Of a stretch of 64,000 bases of DNA, positions 34,930 through 46,685 are shown in pieces (the first letter of the stretch is position 1; each line of letters starts with the position of its first letter). A program made the position numbers and the translations under genes. The notes under the pieces are model-generated. The model had not been told where the DNA came from and ran no database searches. It worked only from the letters and a program-made list of their open reading frames with translations. The stretch spans positions 1,148,813 through 1,212,812 of the forward strand of contig MU006230.1 of NCBI GenBank assembly GCA_010093685.1, given 5' to 3'. This DNA is from Ophiobolus disseminans. Taxonomy: Eukaryota > Ascomycota > Dothideomycetes > Pleosporales > Phaeosphaeriaceae.

Positions 34930-35762
34930 ATGCAGCTTACGACGGTCCTTCTTGCCGCGCTCAGCGCCGTCTCGGTGTCGGCGACGCCATCATGGATGGG
35001 CGGTGACCAGGTCACTATCCAAGAGGAGTTCAAAGTGCCGGGCGACAATCCACTGTACTTCTGCAGCGACCCAAAGGACGACATCCTGAAGATTGAGAAG
35101 GTCGACCTTGACCCAAACCCCCCCAAGCCGTATGTTCGCCTGCCAATCGTCTGCAGAGTGTGGACGTTGGTCGCATTCAGCCATGGAGCAACACTAATTT
35201 TCAAAACAGCGGCCAGAAGCTCAGCATCAAGGCTAAGGGCGACTTCAAGGAAAAGGTGGAGAAGGGCTTCAAGATGCACCTCCAAGTCAAGTACGGCCTG
35301 ATCACGCTCATCAACCAACAAGCCGACGGCTGCGACACGATTGGCAAGGCGGACCTCGAGTGCCCGCTCGAGAAGGGCGAGATGAGCATGACCAAGGACG
35401 TCGATCTGCCCAAGGAGATTCCTCCGGTACGTGCACGCTGGTAGACATGATGAACATTAGTGGCTAACAGCTGGACAGGGCACATACACCGTCCTCGCCG
35501 ATGTCACCACTGAGGACGGCGACAGGATCACCTGCTTGACCGCCAAGATTGCGTTCTACCGGTAATTGCCTCCGTTTACTACGACGCATCGCCTCCATCT
35601 CCCGACATACCGTACCTGATGCGTCGCAGGGGAGGAGCTGGTGCTGAAGATGATGGGAAGGCGAAGGACAATGTAATCAAGATGGGCCAGCCCAGGTTCA
35701 AGATGTCTGGACCGTTGGCAGATATGGTGCAGGAACGTTTGCGCAGGCGGAATGAGCTTTGA
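34930..35762 (+). CDS. NPC2: NPC2-like phosphatidylglycerol/phosphatidylinositol transfer protein
   Basis: join(34930..35129, 35210..35426, 35479..35561, 35630..35762), 210 residues, all phases consistent. A signal peptide (LLAALSAVSVSAT) leads into an ML (MD-2-related lipid recognition) domain: VPGDNPLYFCSDPKDDILKI, DLDPNPPKP-GQKLSIKAKG, DGCDTIGKADLECPLEKGE, and GTYTVLADVTTEDGDRITCL. Paired cysteines are in the positions expected for the fold. The family binds sterols or phospholipids in the vacuole lumen; fungal members are called PG/PI-TP. The C-terminal tail after the ML domain is longer than usual (about 40 residues, rich in Lys and Arg). Confidence 0.9.
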
Positions 35763-36042
35763 TGGGCCTTGTGTATATGTGATAATAGTTTATGGAAGCA
35801 TAGTGAGCTTAGTTAGTTTCGGTGTCCGATACCAATGTAGTCTTTGACCTTGATGCCGCTTTCAACGTCTAAATTCAAGTCTATTTCATCATTGGCATGA
35901 GTACGTGGGTTCGACAATCGTATGTATGCAATATCTTGGTATCGTGTTCTGCAAATCTCGACCTCGCTATATGCACATGTGCTTCGGCAACCGCCCGTGA
36001 TCGTACCACCCACCACTTCGGTCCACACCCTTCTAAAAAACC

Positions 36043-36518
36043 CTACTCTCCAAATAACCTCCTCACCCGCTTCAGCACGCTGTCCTTCTCTGGATCGTAC
36101 GGATGATCTTTCGACGGTATTTCCAGCAGCGACGGGAAGGCGGCCGTGTACGCCTCGACGCGGTGTCTTATCTTCTCGGCGATGTGCTGGTTGATAAGCA
36201 GAATCGCGATGTCTTTGCGCTCGGTGGTGAACTTGTCGAATGCGGCCTCGATGGTCGCATTGTCTGTCTTTGCGTCCACGACGAGGAAGTTCTTTTGGCT
36301 GTCGGGGGGCTGTGTGACGTGCTATCGCGGCTTTAGTGCTTGTTTGTAGGGCGGTGGGTATGGGGGTATCGTACGCCTACGCCTGCGAGAAGCATGCCTG
36401 TAACGGTGTCCTGCGGTCGATTAGTATCTTCACAGCAGATTTTGAAAAGATTGCGCACCTCATCGCCAATGACGGCCAGGAACTGCCTGTCCTTATACTC
36501 AGCCGTTGGTGCTGCCAT
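36043..36518 (-). CDS. VMA7: V-type proton ATPase subunit F
   Basis: Complement join(36043..36321, 36375..36410, 36459..36518), 124 residues, the normal family size. Subunit F belongs to the V1 central stalk of the vacuolar proton pump. Family marks are FLAVIGDE-DTVTGMLLAGVG, assembled across the first intron with a 12-codon middle exon, then NFLVVDAKTDN, FTTERKDIAILLINQHIAE, and PSLLEIPSKDHPYDPEKDSVL. The high conservation fixes all three exons. Confidence 0.95.
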
Positions 36519-36772
36519 GATGCGCTGTACGTGAGGCTGCTATCGTGGGGTGCGAGCTCGATGTTGAAGCTCGAGCTGCAGCCCGCCCGTCGTCATGGCG
36601 CAGAAGCGCGCTAGCACCGCATTAGGCGAACTGTTTGGCCGCTGCCTTTGACGCCGTGCGCTCCTGCTACTTTTCCTTTCTTCAGACCCGCACGCTATGT
36701 CGTGAGTCTCGCATCCCTCTAATACCACACACGTTCCTTACCCCACTCTTCACCTCAACCACTGCCACAAAG

Positions 36773-38173
36773 ATGCCCCGCCTCGTCCGCCGCGCACCCC
36801 TCTCGGAGCGCATCAAGGCATACATCGACCCTTCCGACTGGCTCATCTGGATATCTGAGGAGTTGAACAGCAATGACTGGGACGAGTTTGCGCAGTCGTA
36901 TGCCGTCTATATTGGCTTCGCGTCCAACGTCCTCTTTGTCATCGCACAGGCAAACTGCGGCCCATCGACGAGCTTGAATGACGACGGCGTGTTTGGCGGA
37001 GTGTCTGGCCCGGGATGGATAAAGTGGTTCATGAACCTGCTGGTCCTCGTACTGGGCGGCGCCTCCATCGTGAATGCGTGGCTGGTGTGGAGCAAGAGGA
37101 GGTACTACAGGCTGTTCGAGCAGTCGGTTGATGTCTGCCCGGCGACTCCGAGCGCACACCGCGTGAGGGTCGACTCGTCGCCTGCTGGCGTCTCTCCGCT
37201 GGGCTACATTCGCAATGTGGTCGCGAGGACCTCGGCAGCTGCTCGTGCGCATCCCGACGCCGCGCGCGATGTGTGGGAGATTGCTGTCTGGGACCCGAAT
37301 CCGCTGTGCTTGCAGCTCTTCTGCCTGTTCAGCCCACTGCACGTCATCTTCTACTATCTGAACCTCCCGGTTGCGCCGCTGGATCCGAGACCGAGCGTCA
37401 AGGTCACCTCGACTCTCTTCATTGGAGCGATACTCTCAGTACAACTGTGGTGGCTACGGGGTGCCTTCACACAGCAGACCAAGGACAACGCCATCATCAG
37501 CCGCTCAGTCCTCCACGAGTACGACAGTAAGTTCGTGCACCCGGCTTTACAGAAGGCTTGCCGCGATGTGGGCATTCAGACCATCTCGCAGAAGCGCAAT
37601 AGGGACTCGAGCGTGGGCGTGAAGGGTAACAGCGACTATCTCGCCAGCGAAGTCGTCACATACACACCCACCACTATCATCAACCGCACATTCCGCACGA
37701 ACCCCAACGTCAACTACGCGTCGCAATACGACCCAGATAACATTGGCTCAACATCGGTCGCGCGTTCGTCACAGCAAACACCGTCAGCAAGGCCCAGCTA
37801 CCGTACATCACAGTACAGCTCGACCTCCACAGCCACTGGCGGAGACTTCTCATCCCCGATCCGTCCCTCGAATACCCCGAATCCATTCCGCCAGGCCCCG
37901 GCCATTCCTCGCACTAGTGACGGCGGTAGCTTGGGCGTATACACACATGCTGCGTCTCCACTACGGAAGGCTGCCAGCACCAACTTCCTTCGCGACAGCG
38001 ATTCAAGAGGCAGAGATAGCAGACAAGCTACTCCACTGAAGCGAGAAGGCAGTCCGCTCAAGCGCACCAGCATGCCGAGTGGCGAGGGACCGTTAAGCCA
38101 GGCCGATAGACTGGGGAGGGGTACAGGATATGGTGGTTTGGGTGTTGGCAGGAGAGAGAGTGGAAGGTTCTAA
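36773..38173 (+). CDS. NUR1: Nuclear rim protein 1 (NUR1 / DUF2418 family)
   Basis: Single exon, 466 residues. The start MPRLVRRAPLSERIKAYIDP and the following DWLIWISEELNSNDWDEF are typical of the family. Two or three helices follow (SYAVYIGFASNVLFVIAQ, WFMNLLVLVLGGASIVNAW, then LQLFCLFSPLHVIFYYLNLP and TLFIGAILSVQLWWL). The last ~170 residues are polar, Ser/Arg rich and likely disordered. NUR1 sits in the inner nuclear membrane and helps anchor chromatin, including rDNA in yeast. The ATG at 36773 has good context (AAGATG) and begins the conserved part. Confidence 0.85.
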   Translation: MPRLVRRAPLSERIKAYIDPSDWLIWISEELNSNDWDEFAQSYAVYIGFASNVLFVIAQANCGPSTSLNDDGVFGGVSGPGWIKWFMNLLVLVLGGASIVNAWLVWSKRRYYRLFEQSVDVCPATPSAHRVRVDSSPAGVSPLGYIRNVVARTSAAARAHPDAARDVWEIAVWDPNPLCLQLFCLFSPLHVIFYYLNLPVAPLDPRPSVKVTSTLFIGAILSVQLWWLRGAFTQQTKDNAIISRSVLHEYDSKFVHPALQKACRDVGIQTISQKRNRDSSVGVKGNSDYLASEVVTYTPTTIINRTFRTNPNVNYASQYDPDNIGSTSVARSSQQTPSARPSYRTSQYSSTSTATGGDFSSPIRPSNTPNPFRQAPAIPRTSDGGSLGVYTHAASPLRKAASTNFLRDSDSRGRDSRQATPLKREGSPLKRTSMPSGEGPLSQADRLGRGTGYGGLGVGRRESGRF

Positions 38174-39110
38174 GAACGCCTCTGCATGACGACGCAAGAT
38201 GTGCTCTGGGAGTGCTTGATCCGGGATGCCTTTACATAATTTCTTATTATACCCAATACATGCTACCGACGTAGCCGTACTCTGTTTGACCGACGGATTC
38301 CTGGTATATGCATCGACTCGAACAACTGACATGAGGAAATGTGGGATGCTGAATCCGCCCAAGACCGAACACTCGACAACAATCATGACAAGAGACAGTC
38401 CATCCTGCCTAAGCACGGCGAGCAAGAGAAACTGGGTCAACCATGCATCAAGACCGATAGTCAGTCTATTGCCATCATTAGCTTATTTACTCGCCGCACA
38501 TACCTTCGGCAACGGAAGACATGAGTCGTTATCGATCACGTTTCGAAGATGCAACGAAACAAACCCCACGAAAAAAACGTCGATCTGATCACACTTCGCC
38601 AAAGCCGCACATCAACCCAGAGCATTGCCAACGCATCCCTCACCAGCCCCAAACCAAAGCCCTGCACCGATCCTCCTCCCAAGCCGAAAGCTCACTCGGC
38701 CCTTTCCAGATCGCACCGATCCTACCGCAAGGATGTGAGCGAGCCATTTTTCCTGACAGACCAGGTCATCCCAGCCATCCGCCTCACAACAACACCGCAT
38801 CAGCCCATGTGCGCGATCCACCGTCGTTCCTTCGGACCGTTTTGGTGGACGTGGCGGTCTGGGATGACGACGTTTGGGCGCAACGGTCGGGTGCGTGTGG
38901 GGTTGTTGGTCGTTGGTTAGGGTAACGGCGGAGATGGAGTGCGGTCATCAGGTCGATTTATAGACGAGGGTTTGCGAGTAAGAAACTTGTTTGCGGAGTG
39001 GTGGATGGGGTGTTGAAAAAGGCGTTTTTGGCTGCGTGTTTGGTGGGTACTCTCTTCAGCTTTTCGTGGCACTGCATTCGATATCTGTATCCCTTTGTGC
39101 TTAAGATCTC
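38174..39110. other. Intergenic; overlapping short frames of unclear status
   Basis: Between 38521 and 38925 two overlapping plus-strand frames are open for more than 120 codons each, both Pro/Ser/Arg rich and without domains. I could not decide that either is a gene. Confidence 0.35.
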
Positions 39111-40085
39111 ATGTCTGCCGTTGATCCAGTGTTTGATCTGGACGGATACTCAAAGTCGCTTTGTCAATCGTATAGCTCTCGCATCGAAGAGTTGGTGCTT
39201 GCTCAACATTCGTTGGGTGATCTTGCGCTTCTGCCGTCTTCGTCTCTTTGCACGGTTGCTGCGGCCACCAAGTTTGCACAGCGCGCTCAGGAAATCGAAA
39301 CTACCGCAGAGACGATGCCTCGCCCGTCCTATAGCCAGCGCGGCTCGGATTCGCCTCCAAGAGTCCGCTTCAGCCCGCAGCCGCTGGGTCCTACACCTTG
39401 TGGCCAGCCCGACACCACGCCGCCACCTCTACCTCGTGGTCGTCCCCAAGCCGCACCATCCCGACCCCGTCCACGCTCCCGCTCGCGTTCAGCATCCAAC
39501 CCACCCCCACCGGTGTCCAGCGGTCGTCCTCAAGCCGCACCATCCCGACCCCGTCCACGCTCCCGCTCAACCTCCCATTCACCATCCAGATCCCGCTCTC
39601 GATCCCGCTCACACTCGCGCTCCCGCGACTACCCACCCTACCCTCCCCACCGGCACACTTCCCCATCCAAAGACACCGACAAACACTTCTACCAGAAGAA
39701 AACGCTCTGGACTGGCCTCGCCACGCTCGCCACCGTCGCCGCACTCCTGCCCACTACCATATCCGCCAAAGCGTCCATCGACTCCGCCCACGCCTCGGGC
39801 CGCGCCGCACGCGCGAGCGAGAAGAGCGCGCAGTGTGTGGCTAAGAGTGTGCGCGCGAGCGAGTTGAGTGCCCGTGCGGCAGTGAGCTCGAGCTTTGCGC
39901 AGGGGCATATGGATGAGTGGGGGAGGGCGTTTAGGAAGGGTGAGGGGAGTGTGAGGGGCGTGAGGACGGGGAGTCATGTTGCTGGAGGGGGTGGTGGAGG
40001 AAGGATTGGATATGCTGGTGCTGGGAGGGCGTCGTCCTCGATTAGCAGTGGGAGGAGGGATATGGTGTATAGTAGAGGGTGGTGA
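39111..40085 (+). CDS. RS-repeat protein with one predicted membrane helix, unknown function
   Basis: Single exon, 324 residues if the ATG at 39111 is used; MPRPSYSQRGSDSPPRVRF at 39315 is an alternative start. The centre (about residues 100-180) is built of Pro/Arg/Ser repeats, with a 43-base direct DNA repeat encoding RPQAAPSRPRPRSRS twice and ending in SRSRSRSRSHSRSRD. A hydrophobic segment LATLATVAALLPTTISA follows, then Ala/Ser-rich helices and a Gly-rich C-terminus. I do not recognise the family. Strong GC bias at codon third positions supports coding. Confidence 0.55.
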   Translation: MSAVDPVFDLDGYSKSLCQSYSSRIEELVLAQHSLGDLALLPSSSLCTVAAATKFAQRAQEIETTAETMPRPSYSQRGSDSPPRVRFSPQPLGPTPCGQPDTTPPPLPRGRPQAAPSRPRPRSRSRSASNPPPPVSSGRPQAAPSRPRPRSRSTSHSPSRSRSRSRSHSRSRDYPPYPPHRHTSPSKDTDKHFYQKKTLWTGLATLATVAALLPTTISAKASIDSAHASGRAARASEKSAQCVAKSVRASELSARAAVSSSFAQGHMDEWGRAFRKGEGSVRGVRTGSHVAGGGGGGRIGYAGAGRASSSISSGRRDMVYSRGW

Positions 40086-41220
40086 CAGTTAGGGATACGG
40101 CGGGGGAAGGTTGGAATAGAGGTCCTTGGGCTAGTCTTGTTGTTCTTGATACAGTTGGCAATTGAATTTGGGCTTCTTCGCTGTGCGCATACATGCTGTT
40201 CTGTTTTTTTCATGTTGTGTGGTCAGCTTGGAGGCTAGTTCTGAACACCGCAGCAATGTGATAGCTGGTGGGGATCGGAGACTTGAGCTTGCAGGTGGTT
40301 TGCTAATGACTCGAGAGCAGCTGATGAAAGTAGTGGGCAAAATCGCATGCTTGCTTTGGCAAAGACAAGTTCGCGGCTGTAAGGGGTGTCCTATTGATGT
40401 CGCTTTGCTCTACATTGTTGGAGTGAATGCATGGGAATTGAGGTTGGAAAATTCGAACCGGGGCTCGGAGGTCCGTGCTCATTTCAGATCCATCCATCAC
40501 GCCTGACCTTCATGCAGGTAAGTAGGAACAATCATATTCTTTACCGGTTAAAGTACACTCAAACGGGTTTTTTGTCGAAGTAAAACAACGACGTGCGTGA
40601 GGTTCTGCAACTACCTAGGTAAGCCGTTTCCGAGCAGCGTACACACGATGCCCAACCGCTTTGCCGCACTTCACCCACCCCCAACCTTGTCAGTCGCTCA
40701 ACGATCATAACGTACATGACCTCCAGGAGTTCGAGAACGCAAGCCCGCCACCGGAGAAGATGAAAGCGCAAGTGCTGTACCGATAGTGGAAGGTGCGCAT
40801 GCATATAGCAAATGGGTTGGTAACCTCGGCAGCGGTTGGATATACCAGTAACCCGTATCTAGGCAAATCCTCAGCACACTAACGAAATTGTGCCTGTCAC
40901 TCATATTATACACGGCCTATCACGATCGGTTATGTCGGAGCGATGAACTGAACGCATGGCGTTATCGCACACTATGGACGAATTAAGCAGGAGCTTAACC
41001 GGACACAAGCCTTGTCAAGAGCCCACACCGAGGCTTGTCTCCTCTAGTCGCTGCTTGGATCCTACACCACTCTCTTGATATGCGCCGCGGACATCGCAAT
41101 CTAGGCTTGATGAGGCAGTCCAATATGCGTACAGGAACCGCGCACAGTATATGAAGGGCACCATGGTACCTGGGAGGCTCTTGTTCATCCGCTCTCGATT
41201 TAAATCATTTGCGCTTCAGC
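40086..41220. other. Intergenic, upstream of the sedolisin gene
   Basis: No gene, repeat or RNA recognised. A TATATGAAGG-like string near 41149 could be the core promoter of the sedolisin. Confidence 0.4.
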
Positions 41221-43058
41221 ATGGCACCTCTTCTTGCACTCGTCGTTGCATCGCTGTTGGCTACGAAGAGCCTCGCTGAGCCATTCGAAAAGCTGTTCAG
41301 CGTCCCGGAAGGTGAGCTACCGCGCCTCTTGAAAGCAATGCGCAATAGGCTAACGTGTTAAAAGGATGGAAACTTCAAGGTCCAGCATCGACTGAGCAGA
41401 CACTCAAGTTGCAGATCGCCCTTCGACAGGCTGACAGCTATGGCTTCGAGCAAGCTGTCATGGAAATGTCGACACCCAGCAATGCCAAATATGGACAGCA
41501 CTTCCAATCTCACGATGAAATGAAGAGAATGCTTCTTCCCAGCGAGGAGACCGTTTCTGTTGTCTCCTCCTGGCTCAAGACTGCCGGCATTGAGAGCGTC
41601 GACGAGGAAGCCGACTGGGTGACGTTCAAGACCACCGTCGGTGTCGCCAACGAGCTGCTTAATACGAAATTCTCATGGTTCGTGAGCGACGAGGCAAAGC
41701 CCAAGAAAATCCTTCGTACCCTCGAGTACTCGGTTTCAGACGATGTTGCTCAACACATCAACCTGGTTCAGCCCACCACTCGTTTTGCCGCCATCCGCGC
41801 AAACCACGAGACCGAGCGTGAGATCTTCGGTCTTCAGCTCGTCGCCACTCCTGGCAACGTCACCGTCAACTGCGATACCGCCATCACTCCGCAATGCCTG
41901 CAGAAGTTATATCAGATCGACTACACACCCGATCCAAAGAGCGGTAGCAAGGCCGCTTTCACCAGCTACCTTGAGGAGTACGCTCGGTACAACGACCTTG
42001 CCTTGTTCGAGAATAACATCCTCCCCGATGCCGTGGGTCAGAACTTTTCCGTCGTCCAGTTCAACGGCGGTCTCAACGCCCAGAATTCCAGCGACGACAG
42101 CGGCGAGGCCAACCTGGATCTGCAATATATGCTAGGTCTTGCACAACCTCTTCCGGTTACTGAATTCAGCACTGGCGGCCGTGGCCCGTGGGTTGCTGAT
42201 CTCGACCAGCCAGATGAAGCTGACAGCGCCAACGAGCCTTACCTTGAGTTCCTTCAAAGCGTGCTCAAGCTACCACAGTCCGACCTCCCGCAAGTCATCT
42301 CTACCTCGTACGGTGAGAACGAACAAAGTGTTCCCAAGTCATACGCTCTTTCTGTTTGCAATCTCTTCGCGCAACTCGGCTCCCGCGGCGTGAGTGTGAT
42401 ATTCTCATCCGGTGATTCAGGAACGGGCTCAGCATGTCTCTCCAACGATGGCAAGAACACCACCAAGTTTCAGCCGCAATACCCCGCTGCCTGCCCTTTC
42501 GTCACGTCCGTTGGATCCACTCGCTACCTCAACGAGACTGCGACCTTCTTCTCCTCCGGCGGCTTCTCCGACTACTGGAAGCGACCATCGTACCAAGACG
42601 ACGCGATCAAGGCATACTTCCACCAGATTGGCGAGGCAAACAAACCATACTTCAACCGTCATGGCCGCGGCTTTCCCGACGTTTCGGCACAAGGCTTCGG
42701 GTACCGAGTGTACGACAAGGGCGCGCTCAAAGGATACCAAGGCACATCCTGCTCTGCGCCCGCATTCGGCGGCATCGTCGCCCTTCTCAACGACGCGAGG
42801 CTGCGCGCCAACAAGCCTGCGCTCGGGTTCTTGAACCCGCTGCTGTACTCGAACCCTGCCGCGCTGAACGATGTCGTACTTGGAGGAAGCACGGGTTGCG
42901 ATGGCAATGCGCGCTTCCACGGTAAGCCGAATGGATCGCCGGTTATTCCGTATGCGAGCTGGAACGCGACAGCAGGATGGGATCCTGTGTCTGGTTTGGG
43001 CACGCCGAACTTCCCGAAGCTGCTAAAGGCTGCGTTGCCGAGTAGATACAGAGTGTAG
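41221..43058 (+). CDS. Secreted sedolisin (peptidase family S53, tripeptidyl-peptidase type)
   Basis: join(41221..41311, 41365..43058), 594 residues. A signal peptide (LALVVASLLATKSLAEP) is followed by an activation pro-domain (LQIALRQADSYGFEQAVMEMSTP, YGQHFQSHDEM) and the catalytic domain. The sedolisin residues are visible: Glu278 and Asp282 in SGEANLDLQY, and Ser492 in GYQGTSCSAPAFGG. The C-terminal calcium site is NDVVLGGSTGCDGN with GWDPVSGLGTPNF. These enzymes work outside the cell at acid pH and release tripeptides. The 53-base intron (GTGAGC..AAAG) lies within the pro-domain start, as in related fungal genes. All catalytic residues are intact. Confidence 0.93.
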
Positions 43059-43529
43059 ACTAGAAGAGTAAAGAAGAGAATATATAAAAGTCTAATAGGT
43101 TATTAACGTTACTAAAGAGAGACTATAAAGCACTATTATAATAGTTAACGTGGTTCACAAGCGAGCGCCTTACCCAAGTGTGATGGGCTGGACCCATGCA
43201 GGACCCACTAGTGGGTTTGAGAGCGGCGCAGTCACGCCTCACATGTCTTCATGCTGCATAAATATCGACTACGCAAGTTGAACACCGTTGATTCAACTTG
43301 TGCCTGCCTTTTAGCCTGGGTTGGTGCATGTAGTCGTGCCTATTTCCTTTTTAAGGTACAACCCCTTACATATAGTTAGAGAAGCAAAGGTAGGCTTTTG
43401 CAATTTCTATTACTTTACATAAGCTAGACGAATAAATAATGTAAGAAAAAATAACAGCACTTATCCTAATATATACATAGCAGCGCATTCTAGTTGTCCT
43501 CGATATCTTCGTTTGCAGTGTCTGCTCCT
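43059..43529. other. AT-rich convergent intergenic region with a small hairpin
   Basis: The first part (43070-43150) and 43380-43480 are strongly AT-rich. A perfect 9-base stem with a 9-base loop lies at 43274-43300 (arms CAAGTTGAA and TTCAACTTG). It may be part of a transcript end; nothing coding is seen. Confidence 0.45.
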
Positions 43530-45173
43530 CTAGTAGGTGTAGCGGAACAAGTGATCCTGCTTCTCAGTATAATCCGAATCAACACTGACACCAACACCAT
43601 CACCAAGCGCCGAGACATCGGTCCTCGCATCCCTCCTGCGGTTACTCCACTGCGCCGTGAAGTAGTGCACCAAGAAGCACACGATCAGACAAATCCAACT
43701 GACGACACTAGTAATGCAGCCCTTGGTGTATCTTGGAGCGTCCTGCTTCTGCCATAGTTGCGGACCAGCGATGCATCCGATGGTGTAAAAGACGAAGAAG
43801 ATCGCGCTGACAACCGACTTCTTCGTGTTGCCCTTGACATTGGAAGCCATCAGGCCGACGGCAACACTAAGCGGTGGCGCAGTAGATCCAGCGAACCAGG
43901 TGCTGACCACGATGCCCCAGCTGTTGCTTGCAGGGAGGAAGAGGAGCAATAGCGTGCCCATCAATGGCATGGATGCGACGAAAATACCGACGAGGCAACG
44001 AGAGTTGGGGAAGAAGAGGGGTCCGAGAGCACCGACCCAGACCAGGACGAACGATACGCCACCCGACGGCAGACCGACAAGCATGGTGCGGAAAGAAGTA
44101 AAGCCAAAGCCCTTGATGACGAGGGACGAGAACTTGACGATCGGCGTGGGGAGCGTAATGAAAAGTGCCATCATTGCATAGAGCAGAGTGCGCGGGTCGG
44201 TGAAGGCCTCCTTCATCTGCTTCGTATCGAAGGACGCCCTGTCGCGGGTAGCACGATCAACAGCGAGGCGCTCCGTGGCGATAATTCGTTCGCGCTCGTT
44301 CAAAAACCATGCGTTGTTCGTGTTGCGAGGCATAAACAGGATGAAAAGGACACCGCAGCCAACAGTCAAGCCACCACAGATGAGGAAAAGGACACGCCAT
44401 GAATCGAGCGAGAGGTTCGCGTTGCCAATGCCGTACATCATGGTTCCGCCGACGATTTGGGAGATGCCGAACATGGAGACCCATGTGCTATGAGACGCGT
44501 CAGCCATAATACTTCAGGGTCTAAGGCCGTCGTTTGAACTCACGCGATGCGTACGGGGTGTTCGCTGCGCTTGTACCACCCAGAAGTAATGATCATGAAC
44601 GATGGCGCCACAGCGCCTTCAGTGAGACCGAGGAAGAAGCGGGCCACCGCCATAGTAGTGAAGTTTGTTACAGCGCCAAGACACATTTCAGAAATACCCC
44701 AAAGGACGCTGCAAGTCCAAGTCAGTCTATAAGCCCATGTTTGTAAATGTTTGAAGGATTGTACTTACACTGTGATACCGACGAAGAGCGTGATAGGGAA
44801 TCTTGACATCAAATACGCGGCAGGGTATTCAGAAACGAACTGCCCAAAGTAGAAGATGGAAACAGCCCAGGAGAACTCGGAGCCGGAGAGCTTGAGATCC
44901 TCCGAGAGTCCAAAGACAGCAGCATAGTTGATGCTCTGCTTGTCGAGATCTACGTGGAAGTCAATATGGTGCACGATGTCGGAGAATTTGTCGCAGCTTA
45001 CATTGGAAGAAATAGACCAGGGCCATTAAGGGCAAGATCACTCGATCGAGCTTCCTCAACACAACCTTCTCCTCAGCGGGATCAATCTCGTACGCCACCA
45101 CGAGCTCGCTGTCGCCCTTCTGGCTGATGACTTCGACCTTCTCGTCATGGTGCTTTGTGATCGCTTCAGACAT
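43530..45173 (-). CDS. MFS anion permease, Dal5/allantoate (ACS) family
   Basis: Complement join(43530..44487, 44544..44708, 44769..44949, 45002..45173), 491 residues, all phases agree. Family marks are KLDRVILPLMALVYFFQYLDKQSINYAAVFGL across the first intron, GSEFSWAVSIFYFGQFVSEYPAAYLMSRFP, WGISEMCLGAVTNFTTMAVARFFLGLTEGAVAPSFM, WYKRSEHPVRIA, and the late QDAPRYTKGCITSVVSWIC segment. Fungal members import allantoate, pantothenate, nicotinate, tartrate and other small carboxylic acids. Its promoter is shared with the dehydrogenase at 45651, and the cluster around it points to import of an organic or sugar acid (inference). Confidence 0.9.
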
Positions 45174-45650
45174 GGTGAATGTTCGGGAGGCAAGATGAGA
45201 CTCAAGAGTTGCAAATCGAACTGTGATGGGTTGCTGAGGCATCCAAACTGTCGGAACACTTATGGTCTTATAGAGACTGTGTGGATAGCAAGCTGAATAC
45301 TAGCAGTCGTTCCAGAGTCTTGTTTTCTGGGGCTCGCCCCATGGGGAAGACGTTTTGCGGAGAATTTGGCGTCGCATGGCCAGCGGAAGTCGAGGCCGTG
45401 GACTTTTAGTGTGCAGTATGAGTGCCGGATGTGATTGCCGCACCTCTTTAGCGTCAAGCCGGGTCTTTCGCGAGCCACGGATGTGCCAGCCGCGCAAAGG
45501 CCCCTTGACCGAAAGAGCTGGTAACGTGAGCGCAGCGTAAGTTAAAAGAAGGTTGCATGTGTCGAGAGCTGGTGCAAAACAGACCTGGAGTCTACTCGTT
45601 TGTAGCATCACCCTCATTTTGTCAAAATCTCCATCGCACGTCTTGCAACA
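45174..45650. promoter_or_regulatory. Shared divergent promoter of permease and dehydrogenase
   Basis: The 477 bases between the two start codons contain no convincing gene. A divergent arrangement of this length is suited to common control, for example by the Zn2Cys6 factor encoded nearby. I did not find a clear inverted CGG pair that I would call its site. Confidence 0.35.
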
Positions 45651-46637
45651 ATGGCCCCATCTCGAATCGAGCCTGTCTACAGCCCAGTCGAGTTCATCAC
45701 CGGGACATCAACGAAAAAGCACAACATATACCTCCTCGAGAACTTTCCTCCGCAAGCAGTCCGACACTGCCAAAGCCTGTTCAGAACGGTCCTGCCAGAC
45801 GATCCCGATATCAAGAACTGGCAACAGAACGCGGATGCCATCCTCGTTCGAGAGAAAACGATATCCGCCGAAGACATCAAAGGAGCAAGAAAGCTCCGGG
45901 CCATCGGAAAACAAGGAACGGGGATCGACACCATCGATCAAAATGCTTGCGACAAACGCGGGATACCCATTCTCAACACACCTGGCGTGAACGCTCAGTC
46001 AGTAGCAGAGCTAGTCCTCAGCATGACGATGGCAGTTGCGCGACAACTCCGCGAGATATCCGTCAAGCAGGCAGCAGGATTGGAAGTTCGAAAAGAACAT
46101 TGCTGCGGCACAACACTGGTTGGAAAGACAATTGGCATAGTGGGCATGGGCAACATTGGCACAGCTGTGGCTCGTATGTTCCGGGGAGCCTTCGGTGCCT
46201 CTGTGTATGCCTGCGATCCATTCGCGACCACTGATGCTTGGGCGGACATCCCTCACACAAGAGTTGAGGCCTGGGAGGCTATGTTGCCTCACATTGATGT
46301 CTTGACGCTCCATGTTCCACTGAATGGGGAAACGCGAGGGATGGTGGATCTTGCGCGGATGAAAAAGATGAGGCAACATGCCATTTTGATCAATGTCGCG
46401 CGTGGAGGAATTGTGAACGAGGATGATCTCGTGGAAGCTTTGGAGCAGGATATCCTCTTTGGCGCTGGGCTAGACTGCCACGAGGCGGAGCCGCCAACAT
46501 TGGGAAGGTACGAGAGGCTATGGGCGACTGGTAAGGTGATAAGTACGCCTCATATCGGCGCGACGACCGCTGAGACTCAAGTGCTCACGGCAACGTGCGC
46601 AATTAATAATGTGCATAAGTATCTGAGCGTGCCGTGA
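45651..46637 (+). CDS. D-isomer-specific 2-hydroxyacid dehydrogenase
   Basis: Single exon, 328 residues. It is an NAD(P)-dependent dehydrogenase of the D-2-hydroxyacid / phosphoglycerate dehydrogenase family. The nucleotide-binding motif is GIVGMGNIG. The catalytic set is complete: Arg251 in NVARGGIVNEDDL, Glu278 in GLDCHEAEPP, and His301 in PHIGA. The substrate-binding half has GKQGTGIDTIDQNACDKRGI and NTPGVNAQSVAELVLSMT. Lacking the C-terminal ACT domain of SerA, it is more likely a catabolic enzyme than the serine-pathway one. It is divergent from the permease gene and sits beside a regulator and an aldolase gene, so it probably oxidises or reduces a 2-hydroxy acid in the same route. Confidence 0.88.
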   Translation: MAPSRIEPVYSPVEFITGTSTKKHNIYLLENFPPQAVRHCQSLFRTVLPDDPDIKNWQQNADAILVREKTISAEDIKGARKLRAIGKQGTGIDTIDQNACDKRGIPILNTPGVNAQSVAELVLSMTMAVARQLREISVKQAAGLEVRKEHCCGTTLVGKTIGIVGMGNIGTAVARMFRGAFGASVYACDPFATTDAWADIPHTRVEAWEAMLPHIDVLTLHVPLNGETRGMVDLARMKKMRQHAILINVARGGIVNEDDLVEALEQDILFGAGLDCHEAEPPTLGRYERLWATGKVISTPHIGATTAETQVLTATCAINNVHKYLSVP

Positions 46638-46685
46638 GAGGGGGTGCGAGCGTCCGGGCAGGAACGAGAGAGTCGTTAGAGCTTA

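Noticed and set aside
38521..38925. Two overlapping plus-strand frames of more than 120 codons
   Set aside because: Both are low-complexity Pro/Arg/Ser sequences with no domain, and neither is clearly better than the other.
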